Origin: Ophiodon elongatus
Taxonomy: Eukaryota; Chordata; Actinopteri; Perciformes; Hexagrammidae
DNA length: 64,000 nt
NCBI GenBank assembly: GCA_016806645.1
Contig: JACSYO010001999.1
Span: 1,484,501-1,548,500 of the forward strand
Reading direction: 5' to 3'
Part shown: positions 42,597 to 55,430 of the stretch, piece after piece
Layout: the number at the start of each line of letters is the position of its first letter
How positions within the stretch are numbered: the first letter of the stretch is position 1
Position numbers and translations under genes: made by a program
The notes under the pieces: model-generated
What the model was told of the DNA's origin: nothing
The model's input: the letters and a program-made list of their open reading frames with translations, nothing else
The model's database searches: none

Positions 42597-42690
42597 CTGG
42601 CTCACTGTCACACTGTCATGGCTTACTGGGACACTTGAACAGAACAGACCTATCATTAATTGCAAACGTGTGTACTCTGACCGCCTGGCT
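42597..42690 (+). repeat. Repeat family D, copy 2 (truncated)
   Basis: 'CTGGCTCACTGTCACACTGT', 'TTACTGGGACACTTGAACAG' and 'ATCATTAATTGC' followed by 'GTACTCTGACC' align with 11880-11975. Confidence 0.65.
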
Positions 42691-44329
42691 CTGCTGTTTA
42701 CTGATGCAGTCGCTCTCGGCCAAATCCCAACCACATCACTTTGGAGGATCAATCTTTCGCATCCTGCTCAGATTCCTGCAAGAAGCACCTGAGAGAAGTG
42801 TTTCTGCCTCAGGCAGCCAGTTGTTTAACGACGTAAATCCACCTGATGAAGTCTTAAATGAAAATGAAGTAAATTAAAGGTGTTACAAACACAGACTTGA
42901 ACACTGTTATGTATATTTTTTAATCAGATGCAGCGATAATATTAAACTGTGGACTGAGCAGATGCTGCCTTACCAGGTAAGAGTCCCAGGTGAGGAGCAT
43001 CTTGCCTTCTCTTTCTTCCCTCATCTTATTAATACACCTGGAGGGGATCATGTGCTCAATCGTGTGTATGCCGTCTGTCCGCAGCTAATCTCGCACAATA
43101 TGAGCCTGATATCTTTTGTTCACATGTATGACTGTATGCTCAAGAACCTCCAGTGGTTGCGGTGACGCACACGTTTTGGAAAAAAATATATTTTATCGAC
43201 TGTTTCATACCGCTGTTGACTGCCGACTCCTCACTCCTCTTGACCGGCCGTTTGAGGGCTGCAAGTGATCAAGATCTTCTTCAGTTTGGAATCTTGTTTC
43301 CGCTAGGGAAGTAGGAGTTGTTCCTGTAAGGATTTGCATGCCACGGTAAGACAATTGTGGTTTGTATTCATTTCAACAGACATCGCAGCAGTGGTCGCAG
43401 ACACGCCTAGCGGGGATCTGCAATCTACAGAGTGCAATTTGTCTCATTGGTCGAGCTTCTGCTGCAAATCATAAAGACACTTTAAAGTATTTCAAAGTAT
43501 TCACTGACTGGTTGTTATTGATTACTCTATCTATGTTGTGTTGTGGGCTCAGAAACCTCCTACTTGCCGTACCTATACATTGCACATCAGGTTACGCATT
43601 GTAATTGTTCCCTTTCATTTGCCTACTTTCTGTCCATGGTTACAGAAACCTGTGAGGCCAGCTTTGTTATTTTCAAGGAAAATGGCTTCGGATTTTCTAT
43701 TCACACCTCCATTTTCTTCATACATTGTATTGTTTCCCTGCCATTGAGAATGAAATAGACGTTTCGCCAAGGACGTCTATCTTACTGCACCTACGACGAA
43801 GCACAGACAATCACTTGCAAGTAGGAAAACACAACATAATTTACTTGGAAATAACATACAATCTTTAAATAATAATAATTTCTTTATATTGTTCATTTAC
43901 ATCAAAGTGCATTCAACCATTAACGTTCCTCCACTGAGGCATTACGTCTTTCCACTTCTCTACCTGCTACCACTGCCTCTATTAGACAAAGGGTCGTGCA
44001 CACACACACACCGACACACACAGCTTTGGAGGAGTGAGTCACAGGGATAGTCCGCGTGTCCCTACCTGTCAGTCAAGCCTCCATTAGTGGCTACTTGGCT
44101 GGGTGGCTCGGGGTCCGCTGCTGTGGATGTAGATGTGAGATGACAGCACTGTGTTTCCTCCCCAATATACACACGCATCCTGCATCCATGTGTGTATCGC
44201 TGTTCGCTTTGTTAAACCCCCGACACAAAGCAATGCGTGACGCACACACCTGTGCATGAGTGGCCATGTTTGATTCACACGACGAGGAGACATCTTTCTC
44301 CTTTTTTCATCTTGCATGTGTGTCTATTT

Positions 44330-44336
<7 letters not shown>
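42691..44336. other. Non-coding stretch
   Basis: Unique sequence. 43360-43760 has overlapping frames of 67-80 codons in several phases with hydrophobic bias and no domain; it may be an unrecognised repeat. A short CA array is at 43999-44010. Confidence 0.4.
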
Positions 44337-44379
<43 letters not shown>

Positions 44380-44402
44380 GTGCGTGTGTGTGTGTGTGCG
44401 CG
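44337..44402. repeat. (TG)n microsatellite with GCG interruptions
   Basis: About 66 bp, interrupted by two GCG steps and ending GCGCGC. Confidence 0.96.
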
Positions 44403-44497
44403 CACGCTCATGGATCCCGAGCGACGTTGGATTCCTGCAGGATTTAAATTTGATGTAAAATTCTAATCTCGTTTTGTGAACTCACAAGCATTTTAAG

Positions 44498-44606
<109 letters not shown>

Positions 44607-44695
44607 CCCTTGTGCCCCCCCTAGAGGCAGGTCGTCATGAATCATGTCAAAGCGAATCTACGATTAAAAGGAGCCCTCTGCACTGAATGGAAAGT

Positions 44696-44730
44696 CACAC
44701 ACACACACACCGACACAAACACACACACCG

Positions 44731-44762
<32 letters not shown>

Positions 44763-44775
44763 GCACACACACACA
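44696..44775. repeat. (CA)n microsatellite with CCG interruptions
   Basis: About 80 bp with CCGA and ACG interruptions, opposite in sense to the GT array 89 bp upstream. Confidence 0.97.
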
Positions 44776-44899
44776 GTGTGGTAGCCAGTGGCTGGTTTGT
44801 AGCCAGCAGTAGTGAATCACAGCGGTCATCACTTGGTCTTTCATATGCGGAGCATGACAGACACAGATTAGTGGAGCACTGCTGTAGCTGGCATCTGGT

Positions 44900-45660
44900 C
44901 TGCACCCCTCTGCACCTCCACCTCCTTTCTTTATTTGCACTTCCTTTCTTTTGTTCCTACTTGTTTTCCTCTCTTCCTCCCATTTTGCCATTTTACTCTC
45001 TTCTATTCTGCACCTCCTTCCTTCTGCTACACTTCCTTTTTCGCCTGTGCCTCCTTCTCCTTCTTCTGCACCTCCTGCCCTCTCTTCTATTACATACCGC
45101 CTTTCCTGTTGTCCGCACCTCCCTTGTGTACTTCTGTTCCATCCACTGCACCTGCTTCTCTCTTTTCAGAACCTCCTCCTCCTCCTCCTCCTCCTCCTCC
45201 TCCTCCTTTTTCTTCTTCTTTTTCTTCTTCTTCTTCTTCCTCCTCCTCCTCCTCGTCCTCCTCCTCCTCCTCCTCCTCCTCCTCACCATCACCTTCATTC
45301 CTTTCTCACCGCCTTTCTTCTCCTTCTCTGTTTTTGCACCACCTTTTTACTCATCGGGTCACTTCTTTTCTTCTTTTCTGCACCTCCTTCCTTCTCCTCT
45401 GCATTTCTCCTTTTCTTCTGCGCCTCCACCCCCCCACCTTCTTTACACCTCTACTCGTGCTAACTTATTTACGATTCTGCTTACCTTCCTCTCCTCTATT
45501 TTTCCTACAGCTTTCTCCTCTCCTATCTCCTCGTCACCTGCACGTCCTCCTGCTGCCCACATTTCCCCCTTTACCTCTCTCTCCTCCTTTCTCTGTCTCC
45601 TCAAACACTACCCTCCTGCATGCATCCTCGCCTCCTTTGGAAGCCCAATGCACCATTTCA
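44900..45660. repeat. ~750-bp pyrimidine tract with (TCC)n/(TTC)n core
   Basis: The plus strand is largely pyrimidine for about 750 bp. Degenerate units containing TCTGCACCTCC recur (near 45005, 45068, 45111, 45144, 45376 and 45417) around a core of perfect TCC and TTC repeats (45173-45289). The 344- and 248-codon frames across it are low-complexity Ser/Leu/Phe/Pro translations and are not called as genes. Confidence 0.93.
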
Positions 45661-46148
45661 GTGCCTCTTAAGTTGATATGAATAATGTGTGGTTGGTAAC
45701 ATGGGACGTGATCAGATCCAGATGTGAGAGAAAAACAACGAAGCTATCGCATGCTTGAGAGAAATGCAATTCAAAATAGATCAATTCACAGTTACAAGCC
45801 AAGGTTTCATTCTAAGTCCCGTCTTCATGGAATTTAACCTTGCCGGATTAATCACCTGCCTGTTGCCTCCAGGTTGCCTCTTAGATGCGCAGTGTGCATG
45901 TCTCCGTAGTTTGGGATGGATAATAACTTCTGTTAATCAGCTTTTGGTTGAATCCTCATTTCTTTCTTGAGATTAATCTATTTTAATTCCTTTTCAAATA
46001 TTCTCTTATCCCTCTTTGTCCAGGTTTCAACTGTTTATTTGGAAATTTTAAGCCTGAATGTTTCAGGTAAAGAAAAATGAAAAACAAAGATAGCTTTATG
46101 AAAGAAACATTCAGCTCAGTGAGCACTGTGCTGTAAGACGTGACAGGA
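45661..46148. other. Non-coding stretch
   Basis: Unique sequence; nothing recognised. Confidence 0.45.
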
Positions 46149-46150
46149 TG

Positions 46151-46215
<65 letters not shown>

Positions 46216-46226
46216 GTGTGTGTGTA
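46149..46226. repeat. (TG)38 microsatellite
   Basis: About 78 bp with two GCG interruptions. Confidence 0.97.
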
Positions 46227-47652
46227 AACTGAAGGCAAGGCTGCCATCTATCGTTCCCACACGATCTCACCATGTGTGCACCGCTTCCACTGTGGAGCCC
46301 CACTGAGTGCTCAGTTTCCCTTCAACACATCCGTCATCAGATCCTCAGGACTAGTGCAGTGCACGCTCAGTGCAGTTAGTTGTTTCAATCAGAAAGGGCT
46401 CGCCTGTATGTTACATGTGGTCATTCAGGTTTGACAAGTGACGCCAGTGATGCCTAAAGTACTGCGGATATAGAGTAGTCGTTACCCTTCCTCGAACAAA
46501 ATCTCTTGTGGCTGTATTGCATTCTGGTCTATTGCAGCCATTACTCATACTCCCTTAAGGACCGCTGAATGAGAAATACGAGCGCGTTGTTCCCACAGCG
46601 CCTTTACTCTTTGATTCTGAGAGATTGACAATAAAAGTTGACATTTGCTGCGGTTTTAACATTCTTCAAACATTTTCTACTGCTGGAAATATTCCTGCTG
46701 AAAGGCAACCCATGTTTATGACTTTTTTTCCTTTTTTTCCTTCTCAAATATGTTTGTTTTCAGAGAGTATAAATTATAGCTAATATTTTAATATTGATCT
46801 ACACCATTTTCTAGAATTTACTAATCCCTCTCTAAGCCACCTTCTTACCTCCATGACAGTAGTGGACCTTATGGCTGGAAGCAGTTATGATCAGATATTT
46901 AAATGGATGCACCTTCATAAGCTGATTATGTTGCATACCTGATGACATGTTCAATAATGATCCACTGTGCTCGAATACGGGGAGCAAAACATTCTACTGT
47001 CACTGCTCTGATTTCTTTAAAGCCCTGCAGTGGTTGTTGTTTGCCCAAAGATCCGATACGTGCAGCAAGATCTAACCACAAAGTGCAATATGATGTTTGA
47101 CAAGTCTGAGCCTCTTGAGTGAAAATCCAATACTTCTGACTCAATAAAGTTCCCGAAGAGAAAATTGCATTTGCCGACATGTGTTGAAGCTAAAGAAATA
47201 TCTGGAAAGTTTTGCTGGTTTATGCGACGGGCTTAGTTGTGGGAAGTGGCGGCGGGTTGATGTAAGAGCTTTAAAATGAAACAATACCAGCATTTGCAGG
47301 CAATCATTTTGTTGTGAACGCTGGTTTTTGATGTTCAAACAGGATGTCCAGGTGCTATTTCACAATAAAGGTACATTTATGCACGGGGCATCTTGGGGGG
47401 GAAAGGTGTGGCTTTTGTTTTACTTTTGGCCGCTTGGCCAAAGATGAGACGAACAGATAAATAAAAATGTGTTTCAAAGTATTGACATTCATCATACAGA
47501 CCTTAGGCTGTGTGCTTTTATACAATGTGTTTTTCACATGTTGACGAAACCGACTCGGATGCTCATTAGCCGCTCTTGGAAGTCAGTCCTGTGTCTCCGG
47601 CTTTTTTCATATTTCTCCAATTGTGTTGAAGACCTCTGTTACCTACTGGCAC
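46227..47652. other. Non-coding stretch
   Basis: Unique sequence. 46440-46600 ('GCATTCTGGTCTATTGCAGC') may be a repeat fragment but cannot be placed. No gene. Confidence 0.4.
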
Positions 47653-47666
47653 GTTGCCGTGGCAAC
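47653..47666. promoter_or_regulatory. Palindromic RFX X-box
   Basis: GTTGCCGTGGCAAC is two perfect inverted RFX half-sites (GTTGCC, GGCAAC) with the canonical 2-nt spacer. It is not in a recognised repeat. RFX factors bind such boxes in ciliary and other promoters; no promoter is visible beside this one. Confidence 0.55.
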
Positions 47667-47908
47667 CTCTAGTTAGCCTAGAAAAATACTACAAGGTTTT
47701 GATAAGACTTAGCCCCAATTAGGCCAGCCCACACAAATTTAGAAGGCCAGAGTGGAAATCGCGGAGCCATTCTTCCCAGAGGGCTTTTTATTCCAGAAAT
47801 ATAATTTAGCATATTTGCCTGAAATGGCACTTTAACAAAGTAAAGCCTTACATGATTAGATGTTTGACTAGATCAAGGCAAAATCTGAAACATTCATCAA
47901 TGCCCAGA

Positions 47909-47911
<3 letters not shown>
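47667..47911. other. Non-coding stretch
   Basis: Unique sequence; nothing recognised. Confidence 0.45.

Positions 47912-47958
<47 letters not shown>
47912..47958. repeat. (GT)23 microsatellite
   Basis: 47 bp of perfect GT. Confidence 0.97.
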
Positions 47959-47959
<1 letters not shown>

Positions 47960-48116
47960 ATTATCTAAGCCATTCCTCAGTGTGACCACCTACAATGAGA
48001 CAGAGCATATGAACCTTAAACACACTCACGCTCTCCCATCCACTTGCGATCACATGTAAGCCTTCCTGTCAATCACACCTGTTGTATCACACCCACAAAG
48101 AAACATGGAGAGAATG

Positions 48117-48148
48117 TTTTTTTTATTATTATTATTGGTTGGGGGAGA

Positions 48149-48186
<38 letters not shown>

Positions 48187-48209
48187 TCACCATCACCAAC
48201 AACAACAAC
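48117..48209. repeat. (ATT)n and (CAA)n trinucleotide cluster
   Basis: T8 and ATTATT units, then a (CAA)13 array (48149-48186), a CAT/CAC interruption and four more CAA units. Confidence 0.95.
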
Positions 48210-48716
48210 TGTGAATTGACTGAAAAAGATGAGCTGTAGTGTTTGTCCTCTTGGTGTTGTGTCAAGTGCTTGTCTGCCAATCAGGGGTCCAGAGGGGGAG
48301 GCAAACCAGACACACTGTCATACATCATTAAACAGGGCTTGGTTTCGAAAGCTGTGGATATAGCATTGTAAAAAAAAAATGCAGTCTCGTTATAATTGGG
48401 TGAATAATGACATGTCCAGGGGGCAGTTTGAGGGGAGCATGAGGCCGGCTGGTACCAAATAAGTAGAGGTTTTGGCTCCTGGTTCCTTGTTAATAATGGA
48501 TTTTAGAGGGTGCAGGTAAGCAGAGACTATATTCCACTATCCTCTCGTTAAATTTGACCCAGCTGCTCAATTTCATCATATAGAAAAATAAGTGGGGGTC
48601 ATCCTGACAATACAAATAATATATACAGGATTTCCAAGTTGGTGAGGCAGCACTAAAAATTAATTTACATAAATATAAATTGCAACATTGCAACATTGGG
48701 CCCCATGCAGGAAGCA
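48210..48716. other. Non-coding stretch
   Basis: Unique sequence; a GCAACATT duplication is at 48680-48696. No gene. Confidence 0.4.
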
Positions 48717-48776
48717 ATATATATATATATATATATATAAATATAAATATGTATATAGATAGAGATATATGAATAA

Positions 48777-48820
<44 letters not shown>
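48717..48820. repeat. (AT)n / (TA)n / (GA)n compound microsatellite
   Basis: About 100 bp: an AT array, degenerate ATAAATAT sequence, a second AT array, then (AG)11. The AT arrays can extrude cruciforms. Confidence 0.95.
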
Positions 48821-49010
48821 CATAGAACATATTTCCTCTTAATTATCTGGGATTCACCAATTCTTTTTCTTATTTTTGATCTTTTAGGTAAAGAGTGTTT
48901 GAGAGCACTCTTACCAAGATAAGAGAAAAACATCCTGTTGTCACAGTTCACAAATTGTTTTTCCAACTCTGGGGTTTTACATTTTTTTATTGAGCAACAT
49001 AAAAAAAGGG
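48821..49010. other. Non-coding stretch
   Basis: AT-rich; nothing recognised. Confidence 0.4.
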
Positions 49011-49170
49011 GGCCACACGCCTCTCATTTATGACCAAGTGGGATTCGTCATTCAGCACATCTGCAAGCGCATATTTGGATGGTTAAGAACATTTTGTGCA
49101 TCCGGAGCTGACTCCTTTTATTTTCTTTCTCTTACAAATTAAGAGAAATTTAAGAGAATGTTGCCGCCAA
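49011..49170 (+). repeat. Repeat family I, copy 2
   Basis: Aligns block by block with 25760-25910 (AGTGGGATTCGTCATTCAGC, GGATGGTTAAGAACATTTTG), with an extra 'TTTATGACCA' near the 5' end and more divergence at the 3' end. Confidence 0.7.
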
Positions 49171-51482
49171 TTGTGTGTTACTTGTTGCACATGGGGCAAA
49201 TTGACTGAATCCATACACTTATAATCAACACTAATCAGTCATTTTCAAAAGCTAATTCATATTAGTAGGTGAAATCAGCGTGTGTAATGGGAAAGGGAGA
49301 ATTCGCACCTGACCGCAAAATTCCCCTCAGCTCAATGGAACGTTTTAGCATTTTTCATCTAATTGCTTTGGTTTTACAGCCCGCAACTTAATTGTTTTGG
49401 CTCACTCTCATCCCTCTCATCATGCAAGCTGTTTTTCAGCAAGACAGCTCTGATAGACTGACTGTGCACTACCTGTCCAGCCGGACAGACCAAGTCAACA
49501 AGTAAGTAGCCTTCCGCAGCGAAAGGCACAACTTCCTTCCCCTCGGGAGTCGGTGGAGACAAAGCCAGAGCTAGAAGGAAACAGAATATTGGACCATACA
49601 AGTTGATGGGAAACGGGGTTTCAACTTCTGAGAAACAGAATTGTACATCGTTAAAGTTTTCATGTTGTAAACAGGAAGTGAAATGTGTTTTATAGTTTAT
49701 ATAATTATAGTTTTTTCCTTTTGTAATTATGACTGGTCATTTGGGTTGAAAGGAATTCACTATTTCCAATGAAGCATGTTTGGCATCCAAAAGAATTGGT
49801 GTTAACCTTTGCTACTCGGTTCAATGTGGGGATGATACAGCAACTGCTGCTCATACAGACGTAGATCAGATTCTTCTGGCTTGAATAATACATTGTGCCT
49901 CTTAGTCCTCTTAATACGCAATGTCCTTAAAATACATTTATTTGTCCCAGAATGATTATGTATGTAACAACATATCACATCAAAGACACAAATTATCGAA
50001 TGCAGTTGCTATGGGAGCACCACCAAATATGAACGAATGCAATGTGATGACATTTAAACGCATTCCATTCAAAGAATGAAATGGTGATAAAAAGAAAAAT
50101 CTAATATCTTGCGTGGATGAAATATACTGCATGTCCGTTCCAGCTATCAAAACCTGTTCATCTCCTCCCACCTGCAGCGCCCCGGCTTCACTATTTCAAA
50201 ATAATTCATGACTGGAGATGTCAAGGCTTCTGGTCGACACTTAATCTAATACATCTGTGTGGTTGCTGTTAGCAACAGGTATGACATCAGACCCCCTTGG
50301 CACCTTCTGTTGGATGAGAAACATCCGGAAATGTGTTCAACTAGTCCCTAATGGCTCCACGCGCGTAACAAGCAACGTGCTGCATTGACTCCGAGTTAGT
50401 TCTGGGTTACATTGTAGGGTCAAAGGTATCATCATTAAAACTGTGGCCATCAAACCGCAAATCCTGTGTTCATAATGAGAGTTGCAACTATCGGTATCTT
50501 TTCACTTGGATGTCTCTGCAGCTCTAATATAGTTTTTCAATCCAGAGTCTTTGCTAATAAACCCAAAATAATTATCAGTCTTTTCGTGTTGCTCTTCACC
50601 TTCTGTTCTTTATTTTAGAGAGGTTACCGTTCTCGTAGGCCTTTTTTTTTAATGTTTTTTCTCGTTTAGAGATTTAGTGACCACTCTTTCGCAGTGTTGT
50701 TAGGGATAGGCGCATCGGTAAAAAAAGTGGTACCCCAAGAGCCGACAATGACATCTCTGAGGTCATCAATATCTCTGCAAGTTTTCTTTTCTTTTTGAAA
50801 GTCTTTCAGTTCGGACAGTCCAAACAGCCCCACAGAATCATCAGACCATGTCAGAACATCTTTAGGAGAGTGCTACTCACAGGGATAAAGTGCACACAGT
50901 CGTGATCAGCTGTCCCCGGTTGACTCAGGGTCACAGATTCACAGCATGAGCCTCTCCGGCAGAAACATTGCACAAGTCAAAGACTCGGCTGTGCCTAGTG
51001 GGGCAAGACGAACAATGATGACAATTCCAAAGAGTTTTTGACACCGCGCATTTGTTAGTCTCCATAATGGGGATCGGTCATATGGATTGTGTTGTCCGCG
51101 TTGCCTTGAAAAATCGGGTATCTGCGGCAAGCATCATAAAGCATCAAAACAAATAACAGGAATTCCTGAGGCATATCTGCAGGGCAGGAAGACTGCTGCG
51201 CTACATCTTCGGCACGATCTGATAAAGCCTCTCTCAAGAGAGTGCAAGTGTTTTTATACCTTCATTTAAGTAGAGACGAGACTCGTCTTCTATTGATCTG
51301 CCAGCAATCCAAGTGTCAAGGTGCATGAGTAAAGGTGCGCTGAACCTTTCAATTATTACACCCGAGTCCACGTCCCTCTTAGCAAAACAGACAGCATCTC
51401 CAAGAGTGCTCAGATGCGTGCATTTGCAATTAAAAGGGTTTTAATAATTCATTCTTATTTTCTTTCCTTGTACGACATCACG
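49171..51482. other. Non-coding stretch
   Basis: About 2.3 kb of unique sequence. Short frames on both strands at 50939-51269 overlap and have no domain. No repeat family is recognised. Confidence 0.4.
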
Positions 51483-51695
51483 TTAGGTTTAGGCAACAAA
51501 CCACTTAGTACGTTTTTGGAAAAACATCGTGGTTGGGCTTAAAATAACTACGAACAGTTAGGTCTAGGCAACTAAACGAACGTTATGTTCAACAAAAACC
51601 ACACAATTAGGTTTAGGAAAACTGTCACGAACATTGAGTTTAGGCAACAAAACCACAAGGCGGTGTCAAACACCGGTCTCGTGGTGGATGGTCCA
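51483..51695 (+). repeat. Repeat family F, copy 2 (internal TTAGGTTTAGGCAAC units)
   Basis: Four degenerate internal units of the form (G/A)TTAGGTTTAGGCAACAAAAC, spaced about 40-60 bp apart, with 'GGAAAAACATCGTGGTTGGG' and 'CTTAAAATAACTACG' between the first two. Matches the layout of 15756-15900 and a common teleost repeat. Confidence 0.65.
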
Positions 51696-53111
51696 GTGTT
51701 TGTTGGATCCATTCTCCTCCCAACACGCACTATAAGTGGTCTTTTTGGATACTAAATACTACGTCACTTGTTTCGACCATTGCTTAGTCACGTGGATGCA
51801 TTTATATTGTGTGTCCACCACGATAAAGGATCCTACTTGACTTTCCATTGGCATTATTTCTGTCCTGGGCGAGATGAAAAAAAAAAAAACAGTGAGCGAA
51901 ACCAATAGATTGCATTTCTTGACTATTTCACGACCTCCCAGAGATACTGGGCTCTGATTTGACCTCTGGTCGGACTGAGGCTGAGTGGAGCCATGCAGGG
52001 AATTATGTGAGGTCACCAACATTCAACTTACCAATAAAGGCACAGGGATCAGTCTGTACACATCCACATAGTCCAAAGTTTAAACTGCATCTTTGGGAGT
52101 CTGAACTTACCAAGGTCAACTCATAAGTCAAAACTTCAGAGAATGGGAGGACGCAATATGCTGAATTTGCAATTGGGACAACACCATGTCAACTTACGTA
52201 TTATGTAAGTGTCAGATATATCGAGGCTTTAAGAAAATTAACATCCAAGTTGAAATTACGACTTGGATGTTAATATGAACACTATTTATGAGTCGAATCT
52301 CGTAATGATAGTAACTCGGATACGATATCAATGTAGCATCAGATCTTCTCAGGCAGAATGAATGGAATGACGATACCTGTGTGTGTAGGTGTAATGGAGG
52401 AGTTGAGTTATACCTTGCAATGTTTGAAAAAAGATGTTCAAAAGAAGATTATGACAATTTGAATTGACCACAGGATTTAGTTTAGTGGTATCAGTGTCTC
52501 CCTCTGCGGTATCCCTATTGTTCATGCCTACAATCATATAATATTCCTGAGGAATGAAGATAATGCCGGATAAAGACTAAAAAGTTAATTTCAGTCTTTA
52601 ATCAGTAGGAATTTAAATAATTGGACATGGTACTCTAAATCAGCCCCACTAAACAGTGAAACGCCCATTTCTGTCTTCAATTCACAAATGGACCTACACC
52701 GATAATGATCATGTAGCACAGGATTTATTTATTTTTTTAAATGACGTATTCTTCTTTCTTCTCATCAGCAACGTGGTGTTGAATCTCTCTTTCACACAGA
52801 TCGACCTGTACACCCACATGCGCACCCATATAATGGCATGATGCAACTCATTGTAAGAGGTTGCTTTATAATTAGGGGTGTATGGGTCATCATAGCAGAC
52901 ATGAACCCAGTTCGTTTTCCCACAGTCATTATCACCTTTTCTCTCTGCTCTTTTAAGATAATCCCTATGTTATCTGATCGTACCAGTAGCTGTAAAGGTA
53001 CAGGCATGTACGCATTTACACTCCTACACACACTCGCACATCAAAGGACATCATAGTTTCAGAAAGACTTTCATAAAAATCCTTTTTTGTGGAAGCTATA
53101 TGATCAAGTCC
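51696..53111. other. Non-coding stretch with a 14-bp hairpin
   Basis: Unique sequence. The only structure is the hairpin at 52237-52274. An A12 run lies near 51878-51889. No gene. Confidence 0.4.
52237..52274. other. Hairpin: perfect 14-bp stem, 10-nt loop
   Basis: ATTAACATCCAAGT (52237-52250) and ACTTGGATGTTAAT (52261-52274) are exact reverse complements around TGAAATTACG. The stem is too short for a pre-miRNA. Confidence 0.75.
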
Positions 53112-53137
53112 CACACACACACACACACACACACACA
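53112..53137. repeat. (CA)13 microsatellite
   Basis: 26 bp of perfect CA followed by an A run. Confidence 0.95.
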
Positions 53138-53164
53138 AAATACATGATGAGAATGTTAAATTAC

Positions 53165-53566
53165 CTCGGGTATTACAATTCATTCCTGGGGAACATGAAT
53201 GTCAAATCAAATTTCATGGAAAGCCATCCAATACTTACTGAGATAGTTCATTCAAAACCGCAAACGTCGACCTCAGTGTGGCATTAGATGAAAAGACAAG
53301 GGACCTCAAAAATCATAAGGGTTCGTCATCTGGGAAACATGAATGGCTTCACGAAACGTGTCAATCTGTCAATGTTCTTCTGGATGAGATGAAACGTTTG
53401 ACCTGCTGAAGGAAAAGTCATCAAAGTCTTTAGGATTCCTCCTCTGGGGACCCTGAATGTCTCAATCAAACGTTATGGCCAATCTATCTCATAGTTGTCT
53501 CATATTTGACATAGTTCAGTCTGGACCAAATTGGTTGACTCGACCGAAAGGGCATTGCCATAGAGC
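53165..53566 (+). repeat. Repeat family A, copy 3 (three internal half-units)
   Basis: Contains three degenerate versions of 'AGGATTCCTCCTCTGGGGAC' with 'CATGAATGTC' (near 53170, 53320 and 53430), with 'TTTCATGGAAAGCCATCCAA' and 'CAGTCTGGACCAAATTGG'. The internal period of about 130-150 bp is a hallmark of this family. Confidence 0.8.
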
Positions 53567-54759
53567 AATGTGGTCAAAGAGTCCAATGTAAAAACAATGA
53601 TATAAGCAGTTAGACAATTTACTATAAAGGTGGGGTTGCAGTTGATAGAACTCCTTGGATGTATAAACCTTTTAATTATTTTTGCCAGTGGTTTATTACA
53701 CTGCTTTGCTACAGGGTCACGGCACAACATTCATATATTAATCATTTGAATGTGAAAGTTGAAACTTTTTACAGAAGTTAAATCAGGATTTAGCCCGAAG
53801 CTGAGGAGCTGCTGTTTATCCAGAGAGCTCTGTCTAGTGTCTCCCTATAGTTCTCATTCTGCAACACTTTTCATTACTGATAATGAGTAAATTAATTAGC
53901 AGACTCCAAAATCGCTTACATAAAAAAATAAGAAAATTCCTTAAACAATTATAAAAACACCTCCACTTAAAACTAAAGTATTGACTGAAATGCATGCACT
54001 GTTAAAAAGAAGCAAAAGAGAAGCTCTGTTGTGCTACATGTGGCCCTAATGGGAATCGTCCCATAACCCGGAAATCCTCAGCAGAGACAAATTGTCCAGC
54101 TATAACAAGGCTGGTGCACAGTACATATTTCAATTCCCCCTTTGCTTTTCCAAACCACATATAAAAAGGAGGCAACAAATCAGATTTGTTTTTTGGCCTA
54201 ACAAGGTGGATGCCATTTAATGTGAGCCACCTGACAGCGGCTGTGGGAGCAAAACATTTTTGACAGCAGGTGAATGGGAGTCGGTTTGTTCAAATTTAAC
54301 AAGGATGGTGGACTGAGTCTCTACGTTCATTCCTCTGTCCGTCATCTCCGATGCAGCAGATCAAATTCTGACAGCCCTGAGGGAACCATGCGTGCCACTG
54401 GTATCCTGGATTTCCAAAAGTTGTACAAAGGTAAGAACTAGCTCCAATGAAAACCCATTGGCTTCATTATAATGAACTGAATTGACTTTCTTCCACCCAG
54501 AAGACCACGGTTCATGTCCCTTGTGAAACCAAGTCAACGTTGATTCGTTCAGAGTTATGTTACATAACTTCCGTACTAAACTAAAGCCAGTGACGATCTT
54601 TACCGAAGCCTGACCTAAGTACTTTTGTTGCGTATGCAAACCTAGAAAGTCAGTAAACCCACGTTGAAATTTAGTTTGTTTTGAAAAGATATTGTGATCC
54701 TGTAACTAGCGGAAACTGACACGCTGCCCGACGCTAGAGGGGTAGCTTGAGCCTCATAA
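53567..54759. other. Non-coding stretch
   Basis: Unique sequence; nothing recognised. Confidence 0.45.
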
Positions 54760-54845
54760 GTTGGAACAGGCATGAGATTGGTGGTTATCTTCTTATCTCA
54801 CTCTGGGAAAAAACGCTAATGAGTATATTTCTTAAAGTAATCAAA
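54760..54845 (+). repeat. Repeat family J terminal fragment
   Basis: 'GGCATGAGATTGGTGGTTAT', 'CTTCTTATCTCACTCTGGGA' and 'ATGAGTATATTTCTTAAAGT' match the far end of the family J consensus as I recall it (ATGAGAGTGGTATCAATCTT, AAGCGTATTTCCCAAA). Confidence 0.5.
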
Positions 54846-55397
54846 AGTATGTCTTTGAAGTGGCAATCTAGGACTGCCATGTGTTTTTTCATAATATGAG
54901 TATTTCAACATCATTTTGGCACAAGTGCTTACTGCTCATGGACCCTTATTTATTTAGACAGCACCATTTTAGCTCGACGGAAGCTTCACTACAGCAGCGC
55001 CTTTGTCCCTAAGAGAGAGTAATGACAATAGGCAGATAAAGGGAAGTCACCACATTAAACCGCATTAAGCCACTCAGTACCAGACGCATTAGTGAGACAG
55101 AAAGGGGGAATGAAGAAAGGGGATGAGAGGGGAGAGAGAACGACAGCGAGGCCCAGAGAAAGGAGCGAGGCGGTGATGAATCGCAGGACTAATCCGGGCT
55201 ACTACAGAGGGATTAAATCGTTCTCTCGCCGCACGTTCGCCTGCTCCGTCAGACGGCAGAGGTTAAGCAGAACGTCCCGTTTTTCTTCTTCTTTCCCCTC
55301 AACCGCCTTCTCTGCTTCTTCCTCATCCGTCTAATGGCATTAGAGAGGTGGAAGTCTTTAATCGGAAGAGCAGTGTGTAGTGAGGGAGGCCTCTGCA
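54846..55397. other. Non-coding stretch with CpG-bearing purine/pyrimidine patches
   Basis: 55090-55180 is purine-rich with several CpGs; 55210-55290 has further CpGs (TCGCCGCACGTTCGCC). No gene recognised. Confidence 0.4.
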
Positions 55398-55430
55398 GAC
55401 ACAGACAGACACACACACACGCACGCACGC

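Noticed and set aside
44637..45671. 344-codon open frame (and 248-, 170-codon frames in other phases)
   Set aside because: Low-complexity Ser/Leu/Phe/Pro translation of CA repeats and a pyrimidine tract, open in several phases at once; no domain.
52237..52274. microRNA precursor
   Set aside because: A 14-bp stem is too short for Drosha/Dicer processing, and no known miRNA seed was recognised here or elsewhere in the window.
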